A DNA stretch of 64,000 nucleotides from WM-3-3 sp041660045 (GCA_041660045.1 JBAZXA010000001.1:372001-436000); one strand, 5' to 3'. Positions 8,636 to 17,910 are shown, counted from the first letter of the stretch. Translations and numbers: made by a program. Notes: generated by a model from the letters alone, not told the origin.

Positions 8636-9334
8636 ATGGTATACAACTGGATGAATATTATACAGCAATACCTATTGCCGCCAACTTGTATCTTATGCGG
8701 AAATGATGGCTGGCGGGATCTTGATCTTTGTGCTGATTGTTATAAGCAGTTACAGCAAAATAATTACTGTTGTGTCCAATGTGCGCAGCCCTTTTCAGGA
8801 ACTCAAGCAGATTTATTGTGTGGCCGTTGCCTGCACAAACAACCCGCGTTTGATAAAGTTTACGCACCTTATTTATATGTGGACGGCATACGCCACTTAG
8901 TAACTACGTTTAAGTTTAACAAGCAATATAAAAATGCTCGAATATTAGGCAATTTACTCGCCGAACATCTTATTAATACCGCGGAGCTGCCTGATTGTAT
9001 AATTTCCGTACCCTTACACAATAAGCGCTATTATCAGCGCGGCTTTAATCAAGCTATAGAAATCGCAAAAATCGTTGCTAAACGCGTGGATAGGCCCCTT
9101 AATTTAAAGGCTTGTGTCCGGCAAAGGGATACCCCGCATCAAACGGGACAGACTGCTAAACAACGGCAGAAAAATTTAAAAAATGCCTTTAAAATGTGCC
9201 AAAAACTAGATGCCAAGCATGTTGCCATAATTGATGATGTAATGACCACAGGCTCAACTATCCATGAATTAGCCGCCCTTTTAAAAAATCATGGCGTAGA
9301 TAGGGTTGATGCTTGGGTATGCGCACGGGCATAA
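8636..9334 (+). CDS. ComF/GntX family amidophosphoribosyltransferase-like protein
   Basis: Probable phosphoribosyltransferase-fold protein of the ComF family, involved in DNA uptake in competent bacteria or, as GntX, of unclear role. The N-terminal half carries four CxxC-type pairs of a zinc ribbon (CILCG, CADC, CVQC, CGRC). The C-terminal half carries the PRPP loop VAIIDDVMTTGST and RGFNQA. Start choice is uncertain: GTG at 8627, ATG at 8636 or ATG at 8651 all precede the first zinc motif and none has a good ribosome-binding site. A comF-like gene divergent from bioB is a known arrangement in pseudomonads. Confidence 0.85.
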   Translation: MVYNWMNIIQQYLLPPTCILCGNDGWRDLDLCADCYKQLQQNNYCCVQCAQPFSGTQADLLCGRCLHKQPAFDKVYAPYLYVDGIRHLVTTFKFNKQYKNARILGNLLAEHLINTAELPDCIISVPLHNKRYYQRGFNQAIEIAKIVAKRVDRPLNLKACVRQRDTPHQTGQTAKQRQKNLKNAFKMCQKLDAKHVAIIDDVMTTGSTIHELAALLKNHGVDRVDAWVCARA

Positions 9335-9354
9335 AAAGGTTAACGCATAAAGTA

Positions 9355-10632
9355 TTATTTGATATCAGCAAGCAAAATTTGATAAGTACGTTCAATTGCA
9401 CCTAAATTTTTGGCCACATAGTCTTTTGCGTTGGCCACCAACGCTGCTTTTTGCCCAGGGTGATTGAGCATTAAAGTTACGGCCTCCGCAATTTCTGCTG
9501 AACTAAGGCACTGTATGGCAGCACGCTTGCCAGTCAAATCATCCGCTATTTGTTTAAAGTTTGACATGTATGGGCCAAATAAAATCGGCGTGCCTAGCGC
9601 TGCAGGTTCCAGAATATTATGCCCACCGATGTCCACTAAACTGCCGCCGACAAAAGCAACATCAGCGGCAACATAAAACTGTTTTAACTCGCCTATGGTA
9701 TCCACCAAAAAAACTTCTGTCCCCGCCTGACAAGCCAAGCCTGATGTGTAACTTATTACCGCAAGATTATGCTGTACACAAAGCTTGTTAACATCCCCAA
9801 AACGTTCTGGATGCCGCGGCGCAATAACTAATAAAAGTTGTGGCATTTTAGCTTTAAGCGCCAGATAGATTTTGATGAGCTGAACTTCTTCACCTTTATG
9901 GGTACTGGCAATAAGCCAAACAGGCCGGTTTAGCAACAAATCCAATTTTATGGCTATGCCGCGCTCTATTAATTGTTGTGGGACAACGATATCAAATTTA
10001 ATGTTACCTACAGCTTGAATCTGCTTTTTATGGGCACCAATGGCCATAAAGCGGTTTGCATCGTCTACAGTTTGACAGGCTATTAATTTGATCGAGTGCA
10101 AAGCGGGCGCAATTAAACTCGCTATTTTTTGATAATTACGGCAGGACTTTGACGATAAGCGTGCATTAATCAAATACAAAGGAATATTATGCGCACCGCA
10201 ATAAGCATACACATTGGGCCAAATTTCAGTTTCTACAAAAACTGCCATTCTCGGCCTGAAGCAATGCATAAAGCGAAAAACAGCATCTGGCATATCATAG
10301 GGTAAGTAAACATGGGCAACTGTGTCTTGCAATACGGTATTAATGCGTTTAGAACCCGTTGTAGTGGTACAGGTAACTAACAGCGGCGTATGGGGATGCA
10401 GATTTTGAATGTATTGGATTAATGGAAATAACGCTTCCGCCTCACCAACAGAGACCGCATGTAACCAAATAACATCTTGCTGATATTTTTGCCTATAGAA
10501 ACCAAAACGTTCTAGCCAACGCTTTCGGTATGCAGGTGCTTTTAAACTTTTCCAATAAAGCCTAAGTAGCAATAATGGTGTTAACAGATAAAATACACAG
10601 GTGTATAAAATACGCAACTTCGTGTATCTCAT
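9355..10632 (-). CDS. waaA: 3-deoxy-D-manno-octulosonic acid transferase
   Basis: Membrane-associated glycosyltransferase that attaches Kdo residues from CMP-Kdo to lipid IVA in the lipopolysaccharide inner core. The 425 residues begin with an N-terminal membrane anchor (about 7-25) followed by the acceptor domain with WLHAVSVGEAEA. The donor domain contains ETEIWPN, NARLSS, APRHPERF and FVGGSLVDIGGHNILEPA, all hallmark GT30 segments. The gene converges with the comF-like gene, with 20 bases between stops. The ribosomal operon upstream is separated by a strong hairpin, so waaA is probably transcribed on its own. Confidence 0.96.
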   Translation of the reverse strand: MRYTKLRILYTCVFYLLTPLLLLRLYWKSLKAPAYRKRWLERFGFYRQKYQQDVIWLHAVSVGEAEALFPLIQYIQNLHPHTPLLVTCTTTTGSKRINTVLQDTVAHVYLPYDMPDAVFRFMHCFRPRMAVFVETEIWPNVYAYCGAHNIPLYLINARLSSKSCRNYQKIASLIAPALHSIKLIACQTVDDANRFMAIGAHKKQIQAVGNIKFDIVVPQQLIERGIAIKLDLLLNRPVWLIASTHKGEEVQLIKIYLALKAKMPQLLLVIAPRHPERFGDVNKLCVQHNLAVISYTSGLACQAGTEVFLVDTIGELKQFYVAADVAFVGGSLVDIGGHNILEPAALGTPILFGPYMSNFKQIADDLTGKRAAIQCLSSAEIAEAVTLMLNHPGQKAALVANAKDYVAKNLGAIERTYQILLADIK

Positions 10633-10664
10633 AAAATAATGGTACCCAGTAATGGGTAATAGAA

Positions 10665-10701
10665 ATTGCCTGGTGACCCTAAGCTAGGCCAGCCAGGCAA
10701 T
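10665..10701 (-). terminator. Hairpin terminator after rplI
   Basis: Perfect 9-bp inverted repeat attgcctgg / ccaggcaat with a 19-base loop, 15 bases past the rplI stop. On the minus strand it is followed by TTTCTATT, a short and broken U tract. Position and stem strength favour termination of the rpsF-rpsR-rplI operon. Confidence 0.6.
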
Positions 10702-10715
10702 CTTAAACAGACTAA

Positions 10716-11165
10716 TTAAGCTTCTACAGTTACTTTGATATTGATTGTTGCAGTAACATCAGTATGTAAATAAATATCTATCGCATAATCACCAATTTGG
10801 CGGATAGCGCCAGTTGGCATACGGACTTCTTGTTTTTCTACGCCTACACCAGCTGCAGTAATAGCATCAGCTATATGGGAAGTGCCAATAGAGCCAAATA
10901 ACTTGCCTTCATCACCAGCTTTATGGGCAATCACTACTTCTAATTTACCCAGTGCGGTTGCCCGTGCCTGTGCTGCAGTTAGTTTTTCTGCCGCCAATTT
11001 TTCTAACTCTGCGCGACGGCTTTCAAATTCAGCAATTTTACTGGCTGTAGCACTAACAGCTTTGCCTGTTGGAATTAAATAGTTTCTGCCATAACCGGCC
11101 TTAATAGAAACCTTATCCCCTAAGTTGCCGAGGTTAGTAATTTTTTCTAGAAGAATGACTTCCAT
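10716..11165 (-). CDS. rplI: 50S ribosomal protein L9
   Basis: Large-subunit ribosomal protein bL9 that binds 23S rRNA near the L1 stalk. The 149 residues start MEVILLEKITNLGNLGD, followed by KAGYGRNYLIPTGKA, the L9 signature. The charged helix linking its two domains (about residues 40-75) and a C-terminal domain ending KVTVEA follow. An in-frame upstream start adds ten residues of non-conserved sequence; the MEV start at 11165 is chosen from family conservation. Last gene of the rpsF operon. Confidence 0.98.
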   Translation of the reverse strand: MEVILLEKITNLGNLGDKVSIKAGYGRNYLIPTGKAVSATASKIAEFESRRAELEKLAAEKLTAAQARATALGKLEVVIAHKAGDEGKLFGSIGTSHIADAITAAGVGVEKQEVRMPTGAIRQIGDYAIDIYLHTDVTATINIKVTVEA

Positions 11166-11216
11166 TTTAATACCCTTCCGGTCTAAGCCGGTCATTTACG
11201 CGATTAATGCGTCAGT

Positions 11217-12083
11217 TTAACTTGAAATATTGTTTCGAAAATGCAGCCAAGGATCGATTAACCCTATGACAGCCGTAATTAGCATTGCCTGAGGAATCAA
11301 AAACAAGGCACCATACAAAAGGCCAATATAAAGACGGCTTCGTTTCTTAGTCGCCAATATACAATGCGCAACAGCAGTGCCAATGAAGGCATAGAAAACA
11401 AAAAGTGCAACAATAATATTCCAGGCGGTTTCTGAGCCCACATTGCCGTATACAGCAACTAAAATAACCAGCAAACTGCCTATTGCCATTCTTGGTTTTG
11501 TGCTTAGCGCTTTGTATTCGCGGCTAAAGCCCCCTGGATTGTAGAGTAAGGCTTGCCACCATCGACCCAAAAAAAGCCCAAAAAGTAAAGTGAACACGGT
11601 GCCCGCTGCCACAACGCCAGTCGTAAAATGCGCATAAAGCGGAATTTTATCCTGCATATCGGCTAACGGCTTAATTTTAGACAGTATATTGATCCAAATA
11701 TCAGCGGGCTCACTGTTTAGCTGATAAAAAGCAATAATACCCAAAATACCCAATAAAACCGATATCTCTACCGCTAACGATAGGTGCCGGCCTTCCCTGA
11801 GCACAATTGAGATTAACCATACTGGCAACCAAAGCACCACACCGTACACAGCGGCAAACTGAAAATTATTGATAACGATACTGCCTAATATAGCAGCTGC
11901 CAAACAAGAGCTAACTAAGACCAGCAACCCTTCTAAGGCCCCTGCCCTTAACGTTACCAAAGCCACTGTTGCAGAGCTGACAATACTGATCGGGGGCACA
12001 ATTAGTGATAACACAGCTAAAGTAGAGGCCACAAGCATTGCTTGTATCCGCCCCTGCATAATATAGCCCGCTAAAAACTTCAC
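11217..12083 (-). CDS. DUF2232 family integral membrane protein
   Basis: Polytopic inner-membrane protein of 288 residues with about eight hydrophobic segments. Residues 10-110 are almost entirely membrane-embedded, and the last segment ends before the FRNNISS tail. Proteins of this family sit between rpsR and rplI in many gammaproteobacteria, exactly as here, and resemble the YybS family. No catalytic motif is seen and the function is unknown. Operon membership follows from the 28-base gap after rpsR and the 51-base gap before rplI. Confidence 0.85.
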   Translation of the reverse strand: MKFLAGYIMQGRIQAMLVASTLAVLSLIVPPISIVSSATVALVTLRAGALEGLLVLVSSCLAAAILGSIVINNFQFAAVYGVVLWLPVWLISIVLREGRHLSLAVEISVLLGILGIIAFYQLNSEPADIWINILSKIKPLADMQDKIPLYAHFTTGVVAAGTVFTLLFGLFLGRWWQALLYNPGGFSREYKALSTKPRMAIGSLLVILVAVYGNVGSETAWNIIVALFVFYAFIGTAVAHCILATKKRSRLYIGLLYGALFLIPQAMLITAVIGLIDPWLHFRNNISS

Positions 12084-12111
12084 CGTGCCGCCTGTCTTAA
12101 TTTATTGCCTT

Positions 12112-12339
12112 TTATTCGTGTGCATCACAAAATGGTAATAATGCGATAAAACGCGCACGTTTAATCGCAACACACAGTTGACGCTGATGTTTTGCGCTAG
12201 TTCCGGTAATACGGCTAGGCACAATTTTTCCAGTCTCAGTGATGTAATCACCCAATAATTCCAGGTCTTTATAATCGATAAGAGAACCGTTTTCTGAACT
12301 GAAACGGCTAAACTTTTTACGTTTTATGTTACGGGCCAT
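12112..12339 (-). CDS. rpsR: 30S ribosomal protein S18
   Basis: Small-subunit protein bS18, which pairs with S6 on the 16S rRNA central domain. The 75 residues begin MARNIKRKKFSRFSSE and include the conserved core DYKDLELLGDYITETGKIVPSRITGTSAKHQR in separate stretches. An upstream in-frame ATG adding four residues (MDII) is not conserved, so the start is set at 12339. It lies 25 bases after rpsF. Confidence 0.98.
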   Translation of the reverse strand: MARNIKRKKFSRFSSENGSLIDYKDLELLGDYITETGKIVPSRITGTSAKHQRQLCVAIKRARFIALLPFCDAHE

Positions 12340-12364
12340 AATAATATCCAATCAGTTAATAAAT

Positions 12365-12829
12365 TTACTCGGGAGCGACTTCATCAGCATCAAATTCTTC
12401 ATCAGTCTCTTCTGCATCATCCGTAGCAACTTCCTCATCACCTTTTACTTTAGCCCCTTTAGCAGCGGCGGCTTCCTTGTTTTTAGATTCTGCGGCCTTG
12501 CCTTCTTCAGCAGTTGCTATGGCTATAGGTGAAGGTGTGGTGATGGCTGTTTTTTGCAACAATGTCATGCTGCGTAAAATGGCATCGTTAAAGCGAAAAC
12601 CGCTTTCCAATTCGGCCAAAGTCGCTTGGTCACACTCGATATTCATTAACACGTAATGGGCTTTGTGAATTTTATTGATGGGATAGGCCAAATGTCGACG
12701 CCCCCAATCTTCCAGCCGGTGCATCACGCCAGAGGCTGCTTCAATAGTGGCTTTATAGCGTTCTATCATTGCCGGCACTTGGGCACTTTGATCCGGATGG
12801 ACTAAAAAAACAATTTCGTAATGTCGCAT
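12365..12829 (-). CDS. rpsF: 30S ribosomal protein S6 with acidic tail
   Basis: Small-subunit protein bS6. The conserved core starts MRHYEIVFLVHPDQS and contains GRRHLAYPI and the Lys/His-rich KIHKAHYVLMNIE strand. After about residue 105 a long Ala/Glu/Asp/Lys-rich tail extends the protein to 154 residues. Acidic S6 tails are known, and in E. coli RimK adds glutamates to this end; here the acidic tail is gene-encoded. The in-frame start 63 bases upstream lies in the leader hairpin and is rejected. An AAGGAA ribosome-binding site precedes the ATG. Confidence 0.97.
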   Translation of the reverse strand: MRHYEIVFLVHPDQSAQVPAMIERYKATIEAASGVMHRLEDWGRRHLAYPINKIHKAHYVLMNIECDQATLAELESGFRFNDAILRSMTLLQKTAITTPSPIAIATAEEGKAAESKNKEAAAAKGAKVKGDEEVATDDAEETDEEFDADEVAPE

Positions 12830-12845
12830 AGTTTTCCTTATGGTT

Positions 12846-12887
12846 AAAAAAGCCTCCCACCAATTAGCTGGTAGTAAAGCAAGGAGG
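12846..12887 (-). promoter_or_regulatory. Attenuator-like hairpin in the rpsF leader
   Basis: On the minus strand CCUCCU and GGGAGG flank an inner ACCA/UGGU stem. C and six U residues follow directly, then the ribosome-binding site and rpsF ATG 17 bases on. This has the form of an intrinsic terminator inside the 5' leader. S6:S18 leader autoregulation is known in many bacteria; whether this hairpin is that element cannot be decided from sequence reading alone. Confidence 0.5.
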
Positions 12888-12913
12888 GGCAACCAAGCCC
12901 CAAAGAACCAGGA

Positions 12914-12942
12914 ATTATACTAGCTTTAAAAAATAGTTGCAA
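12914..12942 (-). promoter_or_regulatory. rpsFp: Sigma-70 promoter of the rpsF operon
   Basis: On the minus strand TTGCAA (12942-12937), 17-base spacer, then a perfect TATAAT (12919-12914). This gives a leader of about 75-80 bases containing the attenuator-like hairpin. Strength and spacing fit a ribosomal-protein promoter. Confidence 0.75.
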
Positions 12943-13011
12943 TTATGGCTTAAGAAACAAGACCTTTATTGAAAAGCCAAATTGTCTTAAGCGTAGGCTT
13001 GTTATGTTGTC

Positions 13012-14373
13012 TTAGGCATAAAGGCTCAGTACGCCTTTGCTGGTATATGCTCTTACCGAACTGGTGTCTTCTGTTATGTCGGCAGTTGCGTTAATTATAG
13101 CCGCGGCAGTACCTGCTTGGCCTTTGCCATGCTGATTAAAGTTTTGTTGCCGACCTGGATCTGGCGAATTATGTTGCGAGACATTCACATTCGTCAAGTT
13201 GAGCTGCTGGTTGTTGAATAACTCCCTTAACTTAGGTATTGAGGCTTCCAAAGCTTCCCTAACATTAGCATGTTGGGCTGTAAAGGCAATGTTGGTTTGG
13301 TCTTGATCAACGTCAATCTTAATTGTTATAGGCCCTAAATGCTCAGGGTTGAGCTGTATTTCAGCCGAAGATATGGATTTGCCATGTAACCACAAAATAC
13401 GCTCGCCTAATTCAGAACCCCATTCTGGATGCCCCAATTCTTTTGCAATAACAGGTTTATCCACCACACCTAGCTCAGCTGGGCTTATATTTGCCTTAAG
13501 CGTAGGAAAGCTTGCCTGATCGACGGTGACGTTATTTGTTGGCACTACAGTGTTATCTACCTTGTTGTCATCAGTACTCACTTGCGTTAACAGTGTTTTA
13601 AAGACCGGGGCGCCCGTTGTTTTATCTTGGTTATCTGCTAAATTTGAATTGTCACCATTGGCAGAAGGATTTAACAAGGCTTGAGCTATTTTACCCGCGT
13701 CAGCATCGCCATCGGCTGTCGTTGCTATTGATGTTGCTATCGGCGTGTTTGCCTCAGGCAAGCCTGAAGCTCCCAGTTTTATCTTTGGCGCTTCAAACGA
13801 CACAATCGTTTGGGGTAACACTTGCGCCAGTACTTGCGGTGGGAGAGGAATGTCAGCGCCAGCAAGCTGTGCTGTAAGGTCATTGTTCTCATCGCCCTTT
13901 TGCTCAAGACTGTCTAGTTGACTGCTAAGTTTGTCACTTATTTTCTTATCGTTAGAGACGGCTGCGCTAGGCTTAAAATATTGCAGGACATCATCTAAGG
14001 CCGCCTGTGCCGCTTGATCAATATTTTTTTGTGCCGTTTGCGGTGGCAAATTCTTGCCGCTTTCAACACCCTGAGTCACTTCAACAATGGCAGGATTTAT
14101 TAGCGGTGGCGCAGGCGTTATGTCTGCCACTGGTGGTGTCGCTATCGCTTGCTGCTGTTGACCGTCAAGACTTAAAGCTACGGCGCCGACCGGTAACGCT
14201 ACGGGTGCAATAGGCTTTGCGCTTGTTTCAGCCAACGCATCCAGCTGCACGCCAAGCGCTGCTGAGAAGCTTGATGATGCGCTTATATCATCGGTGCTTT
14301 GGCCATTTGTTGGCTGAGTTAAACCACTTTGTAAGGTGCTGGTTGGCGCTGTATTTATATTTTCTACTGTCAT
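13012..14373 (-). CDS. fliK: Flagellar hook-length control protein FliK
   Basis: Secreted ruler that measures hook length and switches export specificity through FlhB. The first 320 or so residues are low-complexity Ala/Thr/Gln/Asp rich, as usual for FliK. The conserved C-terminal domain is clear: ERILWLHGKSISSAEIQLNPEHLGPI (in two pieces), then VREALEASIPKLRELF and NVNVSQHN. Length is 453 residues. It is the last gene of the fliE-K set; the next genes downstream are ribosomal, so fliL and later flagellar genes lie elsewhere. Confidence 0.92.
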   Translation of the reverse strand: MTVENINTAPTSTLQSGLTQPTNGQSTDDISASSSFSAALGVQLDALAETSAKPIAPVALPVGAVALSLDGQQQQAIATPPVADITPAPPLINPAIVEVTQGVESGKNLPPQTAQKNIDQAAQAALDDVLQYFKPSAAVSNDKKISDKLSSQLDSLEQKGDENNDLTAQLAGADIPLPPQVLAQVLPQTIVSFEAPKIKLGASGLPEANTPIATSIATTADGDADAGKIAQALLNPSANGDNSNLADNQDKTTGAPVFKTLLTQVSTDDNKVDNTVVPTNNVTVDQASFPTLKANISPAELGVVDKPVIAKELGHPEWGSELGERILWLHGKSISSAEIQLNPEHLGPITIKIDVDQDQTNIAFTAQHANVREALEASIPKLRELFNNQQLNLTNVNVSQHNSPDPGRQQNFNQHGKGQAGTAAAIINATADITEDTSSVRAYTSKGVLSLYA

Positions 14374-14425
14374 GATGATTCCTCTAAGAACCGTTAAGCA
14401 TTAAATAATGCTACTTGAATTAATT

Positions 14426-14887
14426 TTAATCATTTTTTATGCCAAAGCCAGCGCCGCCCCCTATTCTGGCCGAACTCTCATCTTGTAAGCGTTGTTCCCG
14501 TTTTTCTTCGTGTTTAAGTTCAATTTTGGCTGCTGCCAAATAAACTTTCTGTAAACTTTTGCAATCCTGCAGCTTGATTTCCCATTCTTGCTTGCGTTTA
14601 TCACATTCTGCCTTGAGATTACCCGCAGCTTGTTCTTGACCCGCAATTGCCTTGTCCAACTTATCCAAAAATGACCGGAACTCAAGTAGCCTACTAATGT
14701 AGTTTCCTTCAAAATTAAGTTGCGCTAATTTTTTTTGGTATTCAATACGGTAATTTTTTAAGCTCTCAATTTGCACGTGCATTTCTTGTAGCTTACGTTG
14801 GGATATCCCAAGCACTTCCAAGGCATTTTTTTCTTGTAAGGCTTTGAGGTTAACGATAGTTTCAATGCGTTTTGAACGTTTTGTCAT
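14426..14887 (-). CDS. fliJ: Flagellar export chaperone FliJ
   Basis: Coiled-coil protein of the flagellar export ATPase complex that links FliI to FlhA and recycles chaperones. The 153 residues are almost wholly charged heptad-type helix (Lys/Glu/Gln rich), with the typical N-terminal KRSKRIETIVNLKALQEKNA. Its ATG overlaps the fliI stop by 4 bases. Sequence conservation in FliJ is low, so the call rests on coiled-coil character, length and position between fliI and fliK. Confidence 0.9.
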   Translation of the reverse strand: MTKRSKRIETIVNLKALQEKNALEVLGISQRKLQEMHVQIESLKNYRIEYQKKLAQLNFEGNYISRLLEFRSFLDKLDKAIAGQEQAAGNLKAECDKRKQEWEIKLQDCKSLQKVYLAAAKIELKHEEKREQRLQDESSARIGGGAGFGIKND

Positions 14888-16245
14888 CGAACGGCTCCGG
14901 GTTTATCCAACAAAAGCTCCAGTTCTTGCAAACTCTGTTCTATTGTCACTTGCTCATCCATGTCTTGTTGTAAAAAATCAACGATTGCAGGATTCCGCTC
15001 TATTGCCTTGTCAATGCGCGGGTCAGCCCCAGGCTGATAAGCACCCACACTAATTAAGTCCCGGTTTTGCTGATATAACGAATATAACCGTCTAAGTTCA
15101 CGGGCTTTGTGTATATGTTCTACGGCTGCTATATCGGGCATTACCCGACTGACCGAGGCTTCAATATCAATTGCCGGAAAATGTCCAGCTTCCGCTAAAC
15201 TTCGCGACAACACAATATGGCCATCTAACACGCCACGTGCTGCGTCAGCTATGGGATCATTGGTATCATCACCTTCTGTTAATACCGTATAAAAGGCTGT
15301 AATTGAACCTTCACCGGCGTTGGCATTACCTGCCCGTTCTACCAGATGTGGCAGTTTTGCAAACACCGAAGGCGGGTAGCCTTTAGTTGCCGGTGGCTCT
15401 CCAATAGCTAAAGCAATTTCGCGATGGGCTTGGGCAAAACGGGTTAATGAATCCATTAATAACAGCACGTTTAAACCTTGATCACGGAAGTATTCAGCAA
15501 TGCTGGTGGCCAAATAGGCGCCGTGCGCCCGCATTAATGGCGGATCATCTGCCGGTGTCGCCACCACCACGGCACGCTTAAGCCCCTCTTCGCCTAGTAT
15601 TTTTTGAACAAACTCATTAACCTCACGACCCCGTTCACCAATTAAACCAACGACGACAACATCGGCATTCGTAAATTTAGTCATCATGCCTAATAAAATA
15701 CTTTTACCAACACCGGTACCGGCAAACAAGCCCATGCGTTGTCCCCGGCCGACACTTAAAATGGCATTGATAGCCCGTACGCCAACATCAAGTGGTTCTC
15801 TTATGGGCGTCCTAGACAGGGGATTGATGGGGGTACCATTAAGCGACACTTGAGCATCTGTTTTTAAAGGCCCTTTTGTATCCAGTGGTTTACCGGCACC
15901 GTCTAACACCCGGCCTAATAGGCTAAAACCCACGCGTGCCAAACTATTTTTACCCATAGGGATCACTCGGCAATCAGGCTCTAAACCATGTAATTCTCCT
16001 GTCGGCATCAAGTAGATTCGGGTGCCCGCAAAACCGACCACTTCCGCTTCTATCATTTTGCCATTTTTAGTCTCAATCTGGCAGCGTGATCCTATGGCTG
16101 CCCGACAACCCACGGCTTCTAAAGTCAGGCCAACCATACGTGATAATTTGCCTTCCACAATTAACTCCGTGGCTTCGTCTAAGCGCGCGCTATAAGGCTT
16201 AAGCCGGTTTAACCAAATTTGTGCGCGTTTGGATTCAGGGATCAT
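14884..16245 (-). CDS. fliI: Flagellum-specific ATPase FliI
   Basis: F1-beta-like ATPase that energises export of flagellar substrates. Of 453 residues, the Walker A GLFAGTGVGKS lies near 172-182, Walker B in LLLMDSLTRFAQAHREI, and the family signature PPATKGYPPSVFAKLP just after. The C-terminal helical domain follows. The start overlaps the fliH stop by 4 bases and the stop overlaps fliJ by 4 bases, so fliH-I-J are translationally coupled. A long opposite-strand ORF is a shadow. Confidence 0.98.
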   Translation of the reverse strand: MIPESKRAQIWLNRLKPYSARLDEATELIVEGKLSRMVGLTLEAVGCRAAIGSRCQIETKNGKMIEAEVVGFAGTRIYLMPTGELHGLEPDCRVIPMGKNSLARVGFSLLGRVLDGAGKPLDTKGPLKTDAQVSLNGTPINPLSRTPIREPLDVGVRAINAILSVGRGQRMGLFAGTGVGKSILLGMMTKFTNADVVVVGLIGERGREVNEFVQKILGEEGLKRAVVVATPADDPPLMRAHGAYLATSIAEYFRDQGLNVLLLMDSLTRFAQAHREIALAIGEPPATKGYPPSVFAKLPHLVERAGNANAGEGSITAFYTVLTEGDDTNDPIADAARGVLDGHIVLSRSLAEAGHFPAIDIEASVSRVMPDIAAVEHIHKARELRRLYSLYQQNRDLISVGAYQPGADPRIDKAIERNPAIVDFLQQDMDEQVTIEQSLQELELLLDKPGAVR

Positions 16246-16931
16246 CGGTTTTTATCCTGTCCACGTTCTCCGCCAAATAGTGTGGCAACCACAGCCGCCA
16301 AACGGTTTTCTACAGTGGCATCGACGCGCGAAAATTCAGTGTCTAATTTACACCCACCGCGGGTAATTAACGGATCATCGACAAGGTTCCAAGCCGGTTG
16401 CATCTCATCAAGCGATAAGGCAGAGCGCACCAGTTCAGCATCTTCAGGATGTAAATACAGACTTATTTTTTGCGATGATAATGGCAATACATTTAAGGCT
16501 TCCCGAACGGCAGCAACAACTTGTCCTGGATCCATTTTTATTTCACGGCGGATAATCTGGTTAGCTATCGTAATAGCTAAGGTAATCAACTCCTTTTCAA
16601 CTTCTTCATCTAGCGTTTTAAACGGCTCGGTAAAGGTTTCCATGAGTTGGGTAAATTGGATGGCTTGCTGTTGAAGCTCAAGTTCCTTGGTTTCATGCCC
16701 TAGTACATAGCCCTGTGAAAAGCCTTCTTTATGGCCTTGTGCAAAGGCTTCGTCATACGCCTGTTTTTGCATGGCCTCGATATCTTGAACGGTTAACACC
16801 GATGGTAATTCATCCGTTTCCAGGCTTTCTGATTTGGTTTTATTGCCTACATTGGGTGCTTGCCAACGCTTTACTTGAGCTAAGTCCTCCTCTGAAAACT
16901 CTTGGTAATTAGATAAGTTCATCACTACCAC
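16242..16931 (-). CDS. fliH: Flagellar assembly protein FliH
   Basis: Regulator and stator-like partner of FliI. The 229 residues have a central helical segment with small-xxx-small periodicity (EAFAQGHKEGFSQGYVLGHE), the GxxxG repeat region typical of FliH. A C-terminal domain with ANQIIRREIKMDPGQVVAAVREAL and LYLHPEDAELV follows, homologous to V-type ATPase subunit E. It overlaps the fliG 3' end by 23 bases. Confidence 0.93.
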   Translation of the reverse strand: MVVMNLSNYQEFSEEDLAQVKRWQAPNVGNKTKSESLETDELPSVLTVQDIEAMQKQAYDEAFAQGHKEGFSQGYVLGHETKELELQQQAIQFTQLMETFTEPFKTLDEEVEKELITLAITIANQIIRREIKMDPGQVVAAVREALNVLPLSSQKISLYLHPEDAELVRSALSLDEMQPAWNLVDDPLITRGGCKLDTEFSRVDATVENRLAAVVATLFGGERGQDKNR

Positions 16932-17910
16932 CTAGAACAATCTCACCTGAATCGGACAGCTTTTTAGCAATGGATAAAATGTCTTTTTGGGCCAATTCAA
17001 CTTCACTAAGTTTTGATGGTGGCGCTGCAGCCAAATCATCACGCAGCATTTCTGCAGCGCGTCTAGACATATTGTTAAATATTTTATTTTTAAGGGCATC
17101 GTCTACACCACGCATAGCTAGTAATAACTGGTCTGTAGAGACTTCGCGCAATAAGGTTTGCATACCTCTTTCATCCAGGGTAACCAAGTCACCGAAGACA
17201 AACATTTTATCTTGAATTTTACTGGCCAAATCGGCTTTGTTTTCCGCAATTTCATGAATGATTGCATCACTGACCGCACCTTCCATAAGATTGAGGATAT
17301 TGGCTGCGGAATTGATGCCACCAATCGTGGAAGACTTGATATTTTCCCCACCAGTGAGCTGTTTTTCCATAATTTCATCCAGCTCCCGCAGGGCCGATGG
17401 TTGTACACCTTCCATTGATGCGATGCGCATTAATAGGTCTGGACGTTTGTTTTGTGGCAACAACATCATGACATCGGCAGCTTGGTCTGCGTCGAGTAAA
17501 GACAAGATGATGGCGACAATCTGAGGATGCTCTGAGCGTACCAAATCGGCAATTGCCCGGGTATCCATCCATTTTAATTGCTCAATACCCTTGCTACGGC
17601 CACCTAATAATATCCGGTCAATAATATTGCCAGCCTTATCGGGGCCTAAAGCTTTGGTTAACACGGATCGGATATATTCGTCAGAGTCTATGCCTAAGGC
17701 GGTTTGGTTTCTAATTGAAGTGATAAATTCTTCCAAAACGGTATCGACCATGTCAGGTGAAATATCACCCAGATTAGCCATGTTTATACCGAGCACTTGG
17801 ACTTCTCTAGGCCCTAGATGTTTAAGCACCGCAGCTGCACGTTCTTGCCCCAAGGCAAACAACACGATTGCTGCGCGTTCTGTTTGATTTAACTTAGCAT
17901 CGTCTGCCAT
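16909..17910 (-). CDS. fliG: Flagellar motor switch protein FliG
   Basis: Rotor protein that couples the C-ring to the stator. The 333 residues include an N-terminal FliF-binding domain and the middle EHPQIVAIILSLLDADQAADVM (EHPQ motif). The C-terminal charged torque helix region lies in DLVTLDERGMQTLLREV and MSRRAAEMLRDDL. The ATG abuts the fliF stop with no gap, and the 3' end overlaps fliH. Confidence 0.98.
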   Translation of the reverse strand: MADDAKLNQTERAAIVLFALGQERAAAVLKHLGPREVQVLGINMANLGDISPDMVDTVLEEFITSIRNQTALGIDSDEYIRSVLTKALGPDKAGNIIDRILLGGRSKGIEQLKWMDTRAIADLVRSEHPQIVAIILSLLDADQAADVMMLLPQNKRPDLLMRIASMEGVQPSALRELDEIMEKQLTGGENIKSSTIGGINSAANILNLMEGAVSDAIIHEIAENKADLASKIQDKMFVFGDLVTLDERGMQTLLREVSTDQLLLAMRGVDDALKNKIFNNMSRRAAEMLRDDLAAAPPSKLSEVELAQKDILSIAKKLSDSGEIVLGGSDELI

